From Chloroflexota bacterium (lineage in GTDB: Bacteria; Chloroflexota; Dormibacteria; Dormibacterales; Dormibacteraceae), in NCBI GenBank assembly GCA_005889495.1, contig VBHA01000071.1, forward strand, positions 1 to 36,138: 36,138 bases of DNA, read 5' to 3'. Position numbers and translations under genes: made by a program. Position 1 is the stretch's first letter; each line of letters opens with the position of its first letter. A model generated the notes under the pieces. That model saw nothing but the letters and a program-made list of their open reading frames with translations. It made no database searches and had not been told where the DNA came from. Positions 7,144 to 16,179 of the stretch are shown in pieces.

Positions 7144-7517
7144 TCCTTGTTCTCCTTCAGCGTTTCGACCGTGCGCGGTGGAAGGCCGATCCGCATACGC
7201 GCCTTGCCGGCGATGATCAAAAGGAGGCCGATGAGGACGTACGCGCCGATCCACACCGCCGCGGCCTCCCAGTGCCAGGGCACCAGAATCACCACCAGCG
7301 AGGGCACCGCGACCAGGACGGCGAGCAACACGAGCACGCCGCCGAATGCCATCAGCCCGGCGGCGATAGCGTTGCCGGTGGCCAGCTCTTTGATCTCCTG
7401 CTTCGCCAGGGCGACCTCGAGGGACACCAAACGCTGCGCGTCGCTGATCACGGATCCGATCAGGCCGCGCGAGCTCAGGCTGCGGTCATTCCTGGCTGTC
7501 TCGACGGGCGCTCGCAC
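7107..7517 (-). CDS. Phage_holin_3_6-like (YqjE-type) membrane protein
   Basis: The 136-residue protein has an amphipathic N-terminal stretch (ISDAQRLVSLEVALAKQEIK), then two membrane helices at about 50-75 and 84-104, and a basic tail. This is the pattern of the actinobacterial holin superfamily / YqjE group. Start GTG 7517 has GAGGT five bases upstream. The family name comes from distant similarity to holins; with DUF3618 and YihY downstream and no phage genes nearby, it is a host envelope protein rather than a lysis gene. Confidence 0.85.
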   Translation of the reverse strand: MRAPVETARNDRSLSSRGLIGSVISDAQRLVSLEVALAKQEIKELATGNAIAAGLMAFGGVLVLLAVLVAVPSLVVILVPWHWEAAAVWIGAYVLIGLLLIIAGKARMRIGLPPRTVETLKENKEWALRRVRSNGR

Positions 7518-7584
7518 TCGTACCTCACTGGTTCAACGCGTCGCGTATTGGCCATACGCGCGCGCGTTAAAGACTTCAGTGGCG

Positions 7585-8574
7585 ATGAAGCGAGGCACCG
7601 GCCGCAGCCTGGAAATCGGCTACACGCTGTCGAGCGAAGAGCGGCAGCCGGAAGAGCTCGTCAAGCTGGCGCAGAGGGCCGAGTCGGCAGGCTTCACCTA
7701 CGCCCTCATCTCGGACCACTACCATCCCTGGACGGACCGCCAGGGCAGCTCGCCCTTCGTCTGGGCGGTGCTCGGCGGGATCGCCGCCAGCACCAAGCGG
7801 CTGCGCGTTGGGACCGGGGTGACATGTCCGATCATGCGCATCCACCCGGCGATCGTCGCCCAGGCATCCGCCACGATGGGCTGCCTCATGCCCGGGCGGT
7901 TCTTCCTCGGCGTCGGCAGCGGTGAGAGCCTCAACGAGCACGTGGTCGGCCAGACCTGGCCGCCGCCCGACATGCGCCAGGACATGCTCGAGGAGGCGGT
8001 CGAGGTCCTGCGCCTCCTGCACCGAGGCGGCGAGCAGAGCCACCACGGCAGGTTCTTCCAGGTCCACGACGCGCGTGTCTACAACCTGCCAGAGGAGCCC
8101 GTACCGATCTACTTGGCCGCGGCCGGCCAGCAGGCGGCGAAGCTTGCGGCGCGGGTCGGGGACGGGCTCATCTGCTCGGCGCCCTCGGCGGAGAGCGTGG
8201 CGGCGTTCGATGCGGGGGGCGGCGCGGGCAAGCCGCGGATCGGCCAGCTGACCGTCTGCTGGGCGAAGACCGAGGACGAGGCCGTGCGCACCGCGCTGGA
8301 GCTGTGGCCGATCTCCGGGCTTGGCGGGCAGTTCAAGAACGAGCTGCCGCGACCGGCCTATCTCGAGCAGGCGGCCAGGACCGTGACGCCGGACGTGATC
8401 AAGAAGGAGATCGTGTGCGGACCCGACGCGCAGCGGCACCTGGACGGGATCGCCGAGTTCGTCAAAGCCGGCTTCGACCACGTGTACGTGCACCAGGTCG
8501 GCCCCGACCAGGAAGGGTTCATGCGGTTCTACGAGCGCGAGATCTTTCCGAACGCTGGGGCGATCGCCGCCTAA
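7585..8574 (+). CDS. F420-dependent LLM-class oxidoreductase (TIGR03557, glucose-6-phosphate dehydrogenase-like)
   Basis: The 329-residue luciferase-like TIM-barrel protein closely follows the TIGR03557 family: [89 protein letters not shown]. These enzymes use cofactor F420; the true substrate of this subgroup is not settled. ATG 7585 is chosen, with GTG 7579 also possible; a frame reaching back to 6655 only antisense-reads the neighbours. It ends in a 4-nt overlap (CTAA) with the convergent Nramp-like gene. It implies that the organism makes F420. Confidence 0.92.
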   Translation: MKRGTGRSLEIGYTLSSEERQPEELVKLAQRAESAGFTYALISDHYHPWTDRQGSSPFVWAVLGGIAASTKRLRVGTGVTCPIMRIHPAIVAQASATMGCLMPGRFFLGVGSGESLNEHVVGQTWPPPDMRQDMLEEAVEVLRLLHRGGEQSHHGRFFQVHDARVYNLPEEPVPIYLAAAGQQAAKLAARVGDGLICSAPSAESVAAFDAGGGAGKPRIGQLTVCWAKTEDEAVRTALELWPISGLGGQFKNELPRPAYLEQAARTVTPDVIKKEIVCGPDAQRHLDGIAEFVKAGFDHVYVHQVGPDQEGFMRFYEREIFPNAGAIAA

Positions 8575-9869
8575 GCAGGCAGGCCTTTGGCCGCGACCTG
8601 GAAGACCAGCGCCAGGTCGGCGAGCACCATCACGACCGCGGTCGCCCAGCCGATCACGTTCGTCAAGGTGCTGTTGACGAAGTCGCCCATCAGCTTGCGG
8701 CTGGAGGTGAGCAAGAGCACCAGGACGATGATCACCGGCGCGGCCAGGCCGTTCAGGACCTGGGAGTAGAACAGAGCCTTCACGGGATCGATCGACGAGA
8801 CAGCGAGCTCCATCGCGACGAGGAAGGAGAGACCGATCACGATGTAGAACTGAGGCGCGTTCTTCGGGTTGCGACCAAGTCCTCGCCGCCAGCCCGCCAG
8901 GCCCGCCACGCCATAGGCCGACGCCGCCGCCAGCACCGGAATCGCGAGAAGGCCTGCGCCGATGATGCCAATCGCGAATATCGTGGTGGCGTAGTGCCCG
9001 GCGAAGGGCTCGAGGGCACGGGCGGCGTCACCGGCGGTCCTGATGTGCGCGTGGTGGGAATAGAGCACCGCGCCGGTGGCGACGATGACGAAGAACGCCG
9101 TGACGTTCGACCAGACGGCACCCGCGGCGATGTCGACCTTCGCGCGGCTCAGCTGTTGTACGCCGCGCCTTTCCTCGACCTCTCCGCTCGTCTGCCAGAA
9201 GAAGAGGTACGGGGTGATCGTCGTCCCGAGCATCGCAACCGCGGCCAGGAAGTAGTCCGGGGTCAGGCTCACCTGGGGGACGAGCGTGCTTCGGGCGACA
9301 TCGAGCCAGTCAGGCTTGGCGAGAAAGGCGGCGACTATGTACATCCCCAGGAAGCCGACCAGCCAGAGCAGGTAGCGGCTCACGACGCGATAGTCGAGAA
9401 AGATCGTGACGAGGGCCATCAGCGCGGCCATCGGCACGACCGAGTAGATGTAGCGGATGCCGGTCAGGAGTTGAAATGCCGCTGCCATGGCCAGGAGGTC
9501 CGCGCCCATCGTGATGACGCTCGGGACCACCATCAGCAGCACCGCCGGCGTGGCCACCGCCCGCCCGAAGGTGGTGCGCAGGAGAGTCGCGAGGTCGCTC
9601 TTGGTCACGTTCGCCACCCTCGCCGACATCTCGATGACCACGATCAGCATCGGCGTCGAAAGCAGGAGAAGCCAGTTCTGCGCAAAACCCGCGGTGGCGC
9701 CGACGATCGAATAGCTCGTTATGCCCGACGGGTCGTTGTCCGCGCCGCCGGTGATGACCCCGGGGCCGATCGAGCCCACGACCTCGCGGGCGGAAAGCTT
9801 TCGGCTCGCGACATCGGCGGCCGAGGTGGGTCGGCCAGACCGTGCCTGGCGGCCGTGGATCTCGGACAT
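8571..9869 (-). CDS. Nramp-related divalent cation transporter with altered metal-site motifs
   Basis: The 432-residue, about 11-helix protein begins its core with [20 protein letters not shown], the TM1 region of the Nramp (SLC11) family. Where classical Mn/Fe transporters have D-P-G-N, this protein has D-P-S-G. In the TM6 region, [20 protein letters not shown] has no M-P-H motif. It therefore belongs to a divergent branch, and its ion may not be Mn2+. The ATG abuts the TAG of the upstream BON-like gene (TAGATG), so the two genes are one unit. Confidence 0.88.
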   Translation of the reverse strand: MSEIHGRQARSGRPTSAADVASRKLSAREVVGSIGPGVITGGADNDPSGITSYSIVGATAGFAQNWLLLLSTPMLIVVIEMSARVANVTKSDLATLLRTTFGRAVATPAVLLMVVPSVITMGADLLAMAAAFQLLTGIRYIYSVVPMAALMALVTIFLDYRVVSRYLLWLVGFLGMYIVAAFLAKPDWLDVARSTLVPQVSLTPDYFLAAVAMLGTTITPYLFFWQTSGEVEERRGVQQLSRAKVDIAAGAVWSNVTAFFVIVATGAVLYSHHAHIRTAGDAARALEPFAGHYATTIFAIGIIGAGLLAIPVLAAASAYGVAGLAGWRRGLGRNPKNAPQFYIVIGLSFLVAMELAVSSIDPVKALFYSQVLNGLAAPVIIVLVLLLTSSRKLMGDFVNSTLTNVIGWATAVVMVLADLALVFQVAAKGLPA

Positions 9870-10442
9870 CTACCTGATCACCTGCGGCGGGACGGCGACG
9901 GTCCAGGTGCTGCGGGTCTCCTCCTCGAGCAGCTGCCGCACCTTGAAGGCGGCCGTCTCGTCCACCGTGAGGATCAGCAGTGCGTCGCCGCCGGCCAGGC
10001 GCGCGCGCGCGTCGCCGGCGTAGTCCCCAGGCAGCATCTCTCGCAGCCTGGGGTGCCCGGCGCGGTCGATGATCGCGTCCTGGCGAGGCTTCACCTGGCT
10101 GTGCTCGAGGACGAACTTCCGCGCGAGCTCGGCCGTCGACCGGTCCGGGTAGGCGGCCACGAGCGTCTGCTCGAGGAGGCCTTTCTTCTCGTGCCGGTCC
10201 ACGACCGCCAGCTTCGAGTGGTCGACCTGGCCGAAGCCGCGCCCGATCCTGGCCCGTGCCTGCCTGACGACGGCGTCGCGCTCCTCCTGGGTGTCGAGCG
10301 TGCCCGAGAGCACGAGCCGCTCGCCGTCCAGCCGGACCGCGATCCGGTCGCCGTGGATCGGATGCGGTTCGTCCGTCTCCCCGGCGAGCACGTCGTCCCA
10401 CCAGGCGTCGAGGCGCGTGCGCACGCCTTCCTTCCGGTTCAT
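9870..10442 (-). CDS. Hypothetical protein with BON-like N-terminal segment
   Basis: ATG 10442 (MNRKEGVRTRLDAWW) gives 190 residues; the longer frame to 10727 overlaps the PAP2 gene and is rejected. Residues about 30-70 (DRIAVRLDGERLVLSGTLDT followed by QEERDAVVRQARARI) have the alternating pattern of a BON (OsmY-like) domain. The rest is a soluble alpha/beta region with GDALLILTVDETAAFKVRQL near the end. The stop codon directly touches the start of the Nramp-like gene, so it may be a soluble partner of that transporter. Function is unknown. Confidence 0.7.
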   Translation of the reverse strand: MNRKEGVRTRLDAWWDDVLAGETDEPHPIHGDRIAVRLDGERLVLSGTLDTQEERDAVVRQARARIGRGFGQVDHSKLAVVDRHEKKGLLEQTLVAAYPDRSTAELARKFVLEHSQVKPRQDAIIDRAGHPRLREMLPGDYAGDARARLAGGDALLILTVDETAAFKVRQLLEEETRSTWTVAVPPQVIR

Positions 10443-10501
10443 CCCAACTTGCAAACGCCCGCGCCGGCAGCCTTTACCGGGCGCGCGCGTTCTTCTTTCT
10501 G

Positions 10502-11059
10502 ATGGAGACGCCAGCCCTCGACGTGCCGCGCATCCTGCCCGAGACCGTCGACAGGCACCTTTACAGGAGGATCCACGGCCTGCCCCACTCCCCCGTCGGG
10601 GACAGGTACGTGACCATCCTGTCCGACCTTGGCGAAGGCCTGGGTTGGGTCGTGGCGGGGGTTGCCCTGGCCTGGCTCGACGGATCCAGGGGCCGGCGGG
10701 CAGGCATCGCCACGTCGATCGCCTCACTTGGCACGACCTACGTGGTCCAGCGGCTGATCAAGCCGGTGTTCCGTCGCAACCGGCCCTGGGTCGGGCGCGA
10801 CGTGCTGGTGGTCGGGATTCGGACGACGGATGCGTCCTTTCCGTCGGGCCACTCGGCGTCGTCGTTCGCGGCAGCGACGGCGCTGGCGAGCTTCTATCCC
10901 GGAGCGGCACCCCTGGTGTTCGCGCTCGCCACGGGAGTCGGGCTGTCGCGCGTGCACCTCGGTCATCACTTTCCGAGCGACGTCGCGGCCGGCGGGCTCA
11001 TTGGAGTCGTGAGCGGCAGCTTGCTCGCCTGGATCTTCCGGACGCCAAAGGTCTTGTAG
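10502..11059 (+). CDS. PAP2-family membrane phosphatase
   Basis: The 185-residue protein carries all three PAP2 motifs: K87-x6-R94-P95, P114-S115-G116-H117, and S149-R150-x5-H156-x3-D160. These residues form the phosphohistidine active site. Such enzymes remove phosphate from lipid phosphates such as phosphatidic acid or undecaprenyl pyrophosphate, with the active site on the outer membrane face. About four hydrophobic segments are visible. The start ATG 10502 lacks a clear ribosome-binding site. It diverges from the BON-like gene 59 bases away and is followed by a terminator. Confidence 0.9.
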   Translation: METPALDVPRILPETVDRHLYRRIHGLPHSPVGDRYVTILSDLGEGLGWVVAGVALAWLDGSRGRRAGIATSIASLGTTYVVQRLIKPVFRRNRPWVGRDVLVVGIRTTDASFPSGHSASSFAAATALASFYPGAAPLVFALATGVGLSRVHLGHHFPSDVAAGGLIGVVSGSLLAWIFRTPKVL

Positions 11060-11107
11060 GCCGGAAACAAGTGGAGGGCTCGGCCATTGCTGGCCAAGCT
11101 CCCCCAA

Positions 11108-11120
11108 CTCGTTAAACGAG
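11108..11120. repeat. Short hairpin CTCGT-TAA-ACGAG
   Basis: A 5-bp inverted repeat lies between the PAP2 stop and the stronger terminator at 11128. It has no T-run of its own. Confidence 0.4.
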
Positions 11121-11127
11121 CGGGGCG

Positions 11128-11150
11128 GGCCGATTACTCTCGGTCTTTTT
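11128..11150 (+). terminator. Rho-independent terminator after PAP2 gene
   Basis: GGCCGA (11128-11133) pairs with TCGGTC (11140-11145) with one G-T wobble across a six-base loop, and five T residues follow at once. It separates the PAP2 gene from the CBS gene on the same strand. Confidence 0.75.
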
Positions 11151-11208
11151 GCGCCCGGGTAAGCGTTTTTTCTCGTAGAGGAATCCCTGCGAAGAAGGAG
11201 GCGCCTCA

Positions 11209-11628
11209 ATGGCCCAAACAGTTCGTGATGTCATGACCAAAGACCCCGTGTCGATGAGCTCCGACGCCTCCGTGATGGACGCCGCCAAGGCGATGAGCGA
11301 CATGCGCATCGGCGCGGTCGTCGTCATGGAAAAGGACAAGCCCTGTGGCATCGTCACCGATCGCGACATCACCGTCCGCGCCGTCGCCACCGGCAGCGAC
11401 CCGGCAAAGACGAAGCTTGCCGACATCTGCAGCCACGACATCGCGGCCGTGCGCCCCGATCAGACGGTCGACGACGCCGTGCAGATGATGAAGTCGCACG
11501 ACGTCAAGCGCGTGCTCGTGATGGACGACAGCAAGATCGAGGGCATCGTCTCTCTCGGCGACCTGTCGCGTCTCGGCAAAGACCAGGACGTCCAGGAGGA
11601 CATCAGCCGCGCCGAGCCGAACAACTAG
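11209..11628 (+). CDS. Tandem CBS-domain protein
   Basis: The 139-residue protein consists of two CBS domains (about 7-62 and 73-130). The first starts VRDVMTKDPVSMSSDASVMD and has MRIGAVVVMEKDKPCGIVTD; the second has DIAAVRPDQTVDDAVQMM and KRVLVMDDSKIEGIVSLGDL. CBS pairs bind adenosyl ligands such as AMP, ATP or SAM and act as energy sensors. No catalytic domain is attached, so it should act on a partner. ATG 11209 has AAGGAGG upstream. It stands alone after a terminator and is convergent with the next gene. Confidence 0.92.
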   Translation: MAQTVRDVMTKDPVSMSSDASVMDAAKAMSDMRIGAVVVMEKDKPCGIVTDRDITVRAVATGSDPAKTKLADICSHDIAAVRPDQTVDDAVQMMKSHDVKRVLVMDDSKIEGIVSLGDLSRLGKDQDVQEDISRAEPNN

Positions 11629-11636
11629 CGCCCGGG

Positions 11637-12134
11637 TCAGGCCTCGGGTCGGGGCCGCCCTTGCTGGAGCGGCGCCTCGACTGGAGCCGCCTCCATGGCG
11701 CCGGCGGCCAGGAGGACCGCGCGAGCGTTCTCCAGCCCGGGCGGCGCGACGCTGACCAGGTAGCGCCCCGACTCGACCTCCTGCTCGTAGAAAAGCGCGC
11801 GGTCGCCTGACGCCGCCATGCTGACCAGGGCGCCCGCGAGGCCACCCGTGGCCGCCCCCGCCACCGCGGCGAAGGCAAAGGTGGCCAGCAGGTTGCCCGA
11901 GATCAGCGGGTGGACGCCGGGCACCATCCCGGCCACCACCGCCCCCACGATGGCTCCGATCAAGGTGCCGATGAGGATCCCGGCCAGCACCTTCAGGCCG
12001 TAATGGCCGCGGCGGCCGATCCGGGGCGTGGAGACCGAGACCTGGTCTGGGCCGAACCCCGCCTCCTCGAGTTTTCGAAGGGCCCCGTCAGCCTCGGAAC
12101 GGGTCCGGAACAGACCCACGACAGTCTCTGGCAT
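11637..12134 (-). CDS. General-stress/DUF1269-like membrane protein
   Basis: The 165-residue protein begins ETVVGLFRTRSEADGALRKL and continues EEAGFGPDQVSV, a small ferredoxin-like alpha/beta domain as in the general stress protein 17M group. Two Gly/Ala-rich membrane segments follow (LAGILIGTLIGAIVGAVVAG and FAFAAVAGAATGGLAGALV). A second alpha/beta piece (ALFYEQEVESGRYLVSVAP) then leads into a Pro-rich tail. The arrangement suggests gating or sensing at the membrane, but no function is established. No ribosome-binding site is evident at ATG 12134. Confidence 0.75.
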   Translation of the reverse strand: MPETVVGLFRTRSEADGALRKLEEAGFGPDQVSVSTPRIGRRGHYGLKVLAGILIGTLIGAIVGAVVAGMVPGVHPLISGNLLATFAFAAVAGAATGGLAGALVSMAASGDRALFYEQEVESGRYLVSVAPPGLENARAVLLAAGAMEAAPVEAPLQQGRPRPEA

Positions 12135-12179
12135 TTACAGAGGTAACGCCCACCGGCCCGCCCTTATCCTGATCCGGCC

Positions 12180-12665
12180 ATGGCCGTACGTTCCCAGCTT
12201 CCCGGCTTCAGCGCCGCCCAGGCCCGAGCTGTCCTGGAGGGCCTCCCCCGGTGCGACTACGACATCGTGGTTGCGCCGCTGCGCTACCGCTGGGCGCCGC
12301 ACCTGGCGGCGCGGTGCGAGTTCGAGGAGAGGCGGATCGTGCTCCAGGTCCCCATCCCCTGGCGGCCTTTCAAGGAGCCCGTCATCTACGCGGCCCGGCG
12401 CAAGCGCGGTGTAGGGATGCGGTTCGCGTGGGCGTCGGAGACGGTCTATTTCCGCGGCCGGCGCGACGTGCTGCGCTTTCTCTACTGCCACGAGTGGATG
12501 CACTGGTACCTGCACGAGGTGCTCGGCAAAGGATCGGCCGCGGAGACGGCGTGCGACAGGTTCGCGCTCCGCAACTTCCGCCGTCGCTATGTCACGACCG
12601 ACGACGCTGACGTGGCTCTCAGGCGGCGTCCGTCGAGGGCACGCGCGTCGGCGTCAGCCCGCTAG
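12180..12665 (+). CDS. HExxH zinc metalloprotease-like protein (SprT-like)
   Basis: The 161-residue protein contains H104-E-W-M-H108, the zinc-binding and catalytic motif, with H112 close by and E122/D126 in the following helix (AAETACDRFAL) as likely further ligands. This is a minimal gluzincin/SprT-like fold with no signal peptide, so a cytoplasmic enzyme is expected. ATG 12180 diverges from the DUF1269-like gene 45 bases away. The last 16 codons overlap the 3' end of the convergent DUF72 gene by 47 nt, and the basic tail (RRPSRARASASAR) may be a by-product of that overlap. Confidence 0.75.
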   Translation: MAVRSQLPGFSAAQARAVLEGLPRCDYDIVVAPLRYRWAPHLAARCEFEERRIVLQVPIPWRPFKEPVIYAARRKRGVGMRFAWASETVYFRGRRDVLRFLYCHEWMHWYLHEVLGKGSAAETACDRFALRNFRRRYVTTDDADVALRRRPSRARASASAR

Positions 12666-13380
12666 CCGCCGCGAGCTCGGCGAATGTGACCGCGTCCCGG
12701 ATCGCATAGCCGGCCGTGTCGTTGTTGAAGTAGACGAAAACGTCATCACGCGCGTCCCACATGAGGGCGATTCGCTCGACCCAGCGGCGCAGGACATCGC
12801 GGTCGTAGCCAGGCGCATCCCGGCCCGCGCCCTCGTGAAAGCGCACGAAGCCCCATGCCGCCGTCCGCCATGCGGGCTGTTTTCGCCGGGGTGTGTCGGC
12901 GAGGCACAGCGCAACGCCTCGTCGCTCGAGCAGCGCGGCCGTCTCGCTCACAAACCAGCTCTCATCGCGAAACTCGACCGCCACGCGCATCGAGGAGCCG
13001 AACAGCCGCAGCGTCCCGTCCAGCATGTCCAGGTTTGCCGTGTAGCGCGGAGGCAGCTGAATGAGCACCGGCCCGAGCTTGGACCCAAGTCCCGCGGCGC
13101 GCTCCATGAATCGCTGGACCGGTTCCGCCGGTTCGTTCAGGCGCTTGAGGTGGGTCAGGTAGCGGCTCATCTTCAGCGCGAACATGAAGTCGGGCGGCGA
13201 GTGGTCGCGCCAGTGCTCGAAGACGGACCGCTCTGGCAGGTTGTAGAAGGTGTTGTTGACCTCGACGGTCTGGAACCTCTCAGCGAAATAAGGCAGCCAC
13301 AGACGCTGGGGCAGCTTCTCGGGGTAGAAGACGCGCCTCCAGTGCGGGTACTGCCAGCCTGAGGTGCCGACGAAGACCAC
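12619..13380 (-). CDS. DUF72 (YecE-like) TIM-barrel protein
   Basis: This 253-residue protein has the DUF72 signatures: VGTSGWQYPHWRRVFYPE at the start, FQTVEVNNTFYNLPE, FALKMSRYLTH, GPVLIQLPPRY, VAVEFRDESWF, and VFVYFNNDTAGYAIRDA near the end. The family is widespread and TIM-barrel shaped, but its activity is unknown. Start GTG 13380 lies four bases after the stop of the upstream membrane-protein gene on the same strand. Confidence 0.92.
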   Translation of the reverse strand: MVFVGTSGWQYPHWRRVFYPEKLPQRLWLPYFAERFQTVEVNNTFYNLPERSVFEHWRDHSPPDFMFALKMSRYLTHLKRLNEPAEPVQRFMERAAGLGSKLGPVLIQLPPRYTANLDMLDGTLRLFGSSMRVAVEFRDESWFVSETAALLERRGVALCLADTPRRKQPAWRTAAWGFVRFHEGAGRDAPGYDRDVLRRWVERIALMWDARDDVFVYFNNDTAGYAIRDAVTFAELAAASGLTPTRVPSTDAA

Positions 13381-13384
13381 GCCT

Positions 13385-13762
13385 CTATGAAAACGCTTCG
13401 GTCGAGTCCTTGCGGAGGAGGACGATCACCGCAACCGGCAGCGCGACGTTGACCATCACCGACACGACCCCGCTGTTGAAGCCGATGGGGAGCAAAAGCA
13501 GGATCGCCGTGCCGGCCAGGCACACCACCTCGAGCGCGATCGCCCACCCACGCGCGCGGTGCCGGCGCCAGAGCACGCCGACCCCGAGGAGCAGGGTCGC
13601 CAGCGCAAGCAGCATCGTGGCCAGCGCGAGCGCGCCCATGAACACCTCGCCGCCCAGGACGAAAGGCGCGGCCGAGATGCCCGCGATCAGCCAGAACAGG
13701 CTCTGCATGAGCAAAAGCACGAAGGCGGCCTCGGGACGTGACGACTCCTCAGCTCTGATCAA
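13385..13762 (-). CDS. Four-helix small membrane protein
   Basis: The 125-residue protein has hydrophobic segments at about 13-35, 42-63, 73-92 and 96-115, and a short charged tail. I recognise no family. The start is TTG 13762, inside the last codons of the upstream gene (14-nt overlap), so translation is coupled; the DUF72 gene follows four bases later. The three genes 14822 to 12619 form an operon-like string. Confidence 0.6.
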   Translation of the reverse strand: MIRAEESSRPEAAFVLLLMQSLFWLIAGISAAPFVLGGEVFMGALALATMLLALATLLLGVGVLWRRHRARGWAIALEVVCLAGTAILLLLPIGFNSGVVSVMVNVALPVAVIVLLRKDSTEAFS

Positions 13763-14822
13763 TCTTTCTCACCAACCTGTCATCGATGTCGACGGCGAAC
13801 CTGCCGCCGGGGTTGTCGACGATCCACACGTGCAGCATCGGGGGCACGGAGATGTCTATCGATCCGATCGGGCACGTCGCCGTGGGCGTCATGAGGCTGA
13901 ACTCCAGGCCGAACGGAGTGAAGCAGATGTTTTCGTGCTGGTGCCACGCCGTCAACGGGCCGCCAGGATCTGGACCGAACTGACCGATGCGCCTCATCTG
14001 GAACATCGCCCCAATCAGCTCGGGGCCGTGCTTCGTGTTGGCGTACACGAGGCCCTGGGGATGGTGTGGGTCCATGACGTAGCCCGAGTCGACGTACCGC
14101 TGGTTCATCCAGTGCGTCGACGGCAAGGTTTGGGAGCCGCCTGGACGGTAGCCGGCGGCCCAGGCGTTGCGCCAGTCGGCGTATGGCGCGATCGCGGCTG
14201 CCGTCTCGTCGTAAAGCCTCTGCGCGGCCGCGGTCTGTTCCGGCGTCGCAACGTCGTTGGTCGCCTGCAGGACAGCGCCGGCATGCGCGTGCTGTGCGTC
14301 CGGTCGCGCTAGAGCATCGATCCACACGGTCGCCACGGTCACGACGGTCAGGATCGGGATGGCGGCCCCGAGCGCGGTCCAACGCAACCTGCGCCAGGGC
14401 CTTTCTCCTCGGACGGGAACCAGCACGAATCCCAGGGTGGTGAGCTCGAGCAGCTTCGTGGCGATGGCGACCTGGTCGGGAGTGTCGAAGTCGAGGACGA
14501 TGTAGCCGAGGTAGCCGAACAGCGTGACCGCGATCACGGATGCGGACGCGATACGCCACCATCTCCAGGAATACATCTGCGAGAGGGCGATATAAGCGAC
14601 ACCGTTCGCCGCAAACAGGGCGGCGGTGAGAATCTCGTCCAGGTGAGTCCCCACGAGGCCGAGATGGATGGCGCCTGACATGGCCATCAACACCGATGCG
14701 GCGCGCACCGTGCCCGGCATCCCGCGCGAACCGGTCCGGAGCCTCAGGGCAACGAGCGCGAGCGGAAGGGCGACGAGGGCCGCGTAGAGACCGACCGCGT
14801 GGTCGGGTGCGATGTCGAACAT
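13749..14822 (-). CDS. Membrane protein with conserved His-rich extracytoplasmic domain
   Basis: The 357-residue protein has about six membrane helices in its first 175 residues (from VGLYAALVALPLALVAL to ALGAAIPILTVVTVATVW). A globular domain of about 180 residues follows, probably outside the cell. That domain has many His and aromatic residues in motif-like groups: THWMNQRYVDSGYVMDPHHP, LVYANTKHGPELIGAMFQM, AWHQHENICFT, TCPIGSIDISVPPMLHVWIV. The WHQHENIC and MLHVWIV pieces look like metal-ligand strands of a beta-sandwich or cupin-like fold, but I cannot name the family. ATG 14822 is 22 bases past the stop of the sensor kinase gene. Confidence 0.75.
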   Translation of the reverse strand: MFDIAPDHAVGLYAALVALPLALVALRLRTGSRGMPGTVRAASVLMAMSGAIHLGLVGTHLDEILTAALFAANGVAYIALSQMYSWRWWRIASASVIAVTLFGYLGYIVLDFDTPDQVAIATKLLELTTLGFVLVPVRGERPWRRLRWTALGAAIPILTVVTVATVWIDALARPDAQHAHAGAVLQATNDVATPEQTAAAQRLYDETAAAIAPYADWRNAWAAGYRPGGSQTLPSTHWMNQRYVDSGYVMDPHHPQGLVYANTKHGPELIGAMFQMRRIGQFGPDPGGPLTAWHQHENICFTPFGLEFSLMTPTATCPIGSIDISVPPMLHVWIVDNPGGRFAVDIDDRLVRKIDQS

Positions 14823-14844
14823 GCGACGAGAGTCGCCGCTCCGT

Positions 14845-16179
14845 TTAAGAAGCGCGTAAGAGAGGCAGGTCGACGAGAAACGCCGCGCCGCCGAGCTTCG
14901 CCTCGCCGGCGACTATGCGGCCGTGGTGTTGAGACACGATCCAGCGGGCGATCGACAAGCCCAAACCCGAGTGGGAGCCCGCACGCGACTGGTCGATCCG
15001 GTAGAAACGCTCGAAGATGCGCTCGCGATGATCCGACGGCACCCCGGGTCCATCGTCCGTGACCAAAAGGCGCGCCCACCCGTCCTCGGTCGTGAGCCCC
15101 ACAGCAACGGCCGACGTCGCGTATCGGAACGCGTTGTCGAGGAGAATCCACAACAGTTGCCGGAGCGCGTCATCATCCCCGTCGACCGAAGCCGGCGCGG
15201 CCTCGACCACCAGTTCTTGCTCCGCGTGCTGCGCCGCCGCCTGGCGGCAGACCTCCTCGACGAGCGGCGCCAGGTCGAGAGGCGCGCGAACGAGCCGCAG
15301 CCCGGAGTCGGCGCGGGCGAGCGTCAGCAGCCGGTCGACGAGCCTCGCCATCCGGCTGCTCTCCTGGACGACGTCGGCGGCGGCGGCCCGGCGGACATCC
15401 TCCGTGACCGAGCGTGACGCGAGCAGCCCGGCGTTGCCCTGGATCGTGGTGAGCGGTGTCCGGAGCTCGTGCGACGCGTCGGAGACGAACCGCCTCTGCG
15501 ATTCGAACGCGTCCTGCAGGCGGACCAGCATGCCGTTGAAGCTCGAGGCGAGCAAGGCGACCTCGTCGCGCGTGCGGCGGATCGGCAGCCTGCGCGCGAA
15601 GTCGCGGGTGCGGCCGATCTCCTCAGCGGCGACCGCGACGTTCTTCAGAGGGGCCAGGGCGAGCCCGGCGACCACCCAGATGGCGATCAGGGCCGCGACC
15701 AGGCCCGCGATCGCCGAGATGACCAGGAAGGCGAGGACGCCCGAGAGGTTGTTCTGGGGCACGCGGGTGGATTGGCCCGCCATCACGTATCCGCTTGGGA
15801 TGGGAAGCAAGTAGACCCGCAGGGGCCCGACGTTGCCGAATGTCCCATGCCGCGTTTGGGCCTGGCCCAGCAGGGATTGCGGCGCCAGCGGCGGTGAGCC
15901 GTCGAGAATCCCTGTGCTGTAGAGCACCGACCCGTCATCGGAGATCACCTCGACGAAGATGTCGCCGTCCTTGCCTAAGTCCACCGGCGCCACCGGAGAT
16001 CGCGCCGCGGGTGGGGACGTCATCGAGGCCGCCGCGGCATGCGCCCTCACGCGCAGGGCGTCGTCCTGGTTCGTGAGCACCCCGCGCGCGAACAGGGCGT
16101 AGAGCACCACGCCGAAGACCAGGAGCGCGAGCGCGACCAGGCCAACGCCAAAGAAAGCGAGCCGCAGCCGGAGCGACAA
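14845..16179 (-). CDS. Sensor histidine kinase (HAMP-HisKA-HATPase)
   Basis: The 444-residue kinase has a membrane helix at about 8-30, an external domain to about 145, a second helix at about 148-176, HAMP (about 177-230), the phospho-acceptor H237 in SDASHELRTPL, and an ATPase domain with the N box (LLWILLDNAFRYA), G1 (VTDDGPGVP), F box and G2 (HSGLGLSIARWIV). It should autophosphorylate and pass phosphate to D55 of the regulator just upstream. The start is TTG 16179, directly after the TAG of the regulator gene. The signal sensed is unknown. Confidence 0.93.
   Translation of the reverse strand: MSLRLRLAFFGVGLVALALLVFGVVLYALFARGVLTNQDDALRVRAHAAAASMTSPPAARSPVAPVDLGKDGDIFVEVISDDGSVLYSTGILDGSPPLAPQSLLGQAQTRHGTFGNVGPLRVYLLPIPSGYVMAGQSTRVPQNNLSGVLAFLVISAIAGLVAALIAIWVVAGLALAPLKNVAVAAEEIGRTRDFARRLPIRRTRDEVALLASSFNGMLVRLQDAFESQRRFVSDASHELRTPLTTIQGNAGLLASRSVTEDVRRAAAADVVQESSRMARLVDRLLTLARADSGLRLVRAPLDLAPLVEEVCRQAAAQHAEQELVVEAAPASVDGDDDALRQLLWILLDNAFRYATSAVAVGLTTEDGWARLLVTDDGPGVPSDHRERIFERFYRIDQSRAGSHSGLGLSIARWIVSQHHGRIVAGEAKLGGAAFLVDLPLLRAS

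Noticed and set aside
7107-7517. Holin-like gene as a sign of a prophage
   Set aside because: No phage structural, integrase or lysin gene is nearby; the holin_3_6-DUF3618-YihY order is a usual chromosomal envelope cluster.
6655-7584. N-terminal extension of the F420 enzyme frame
   Set aside because: It reads antisense through the DUF3618 and holin-like genes; family homology begins near LEIGYTLSS.
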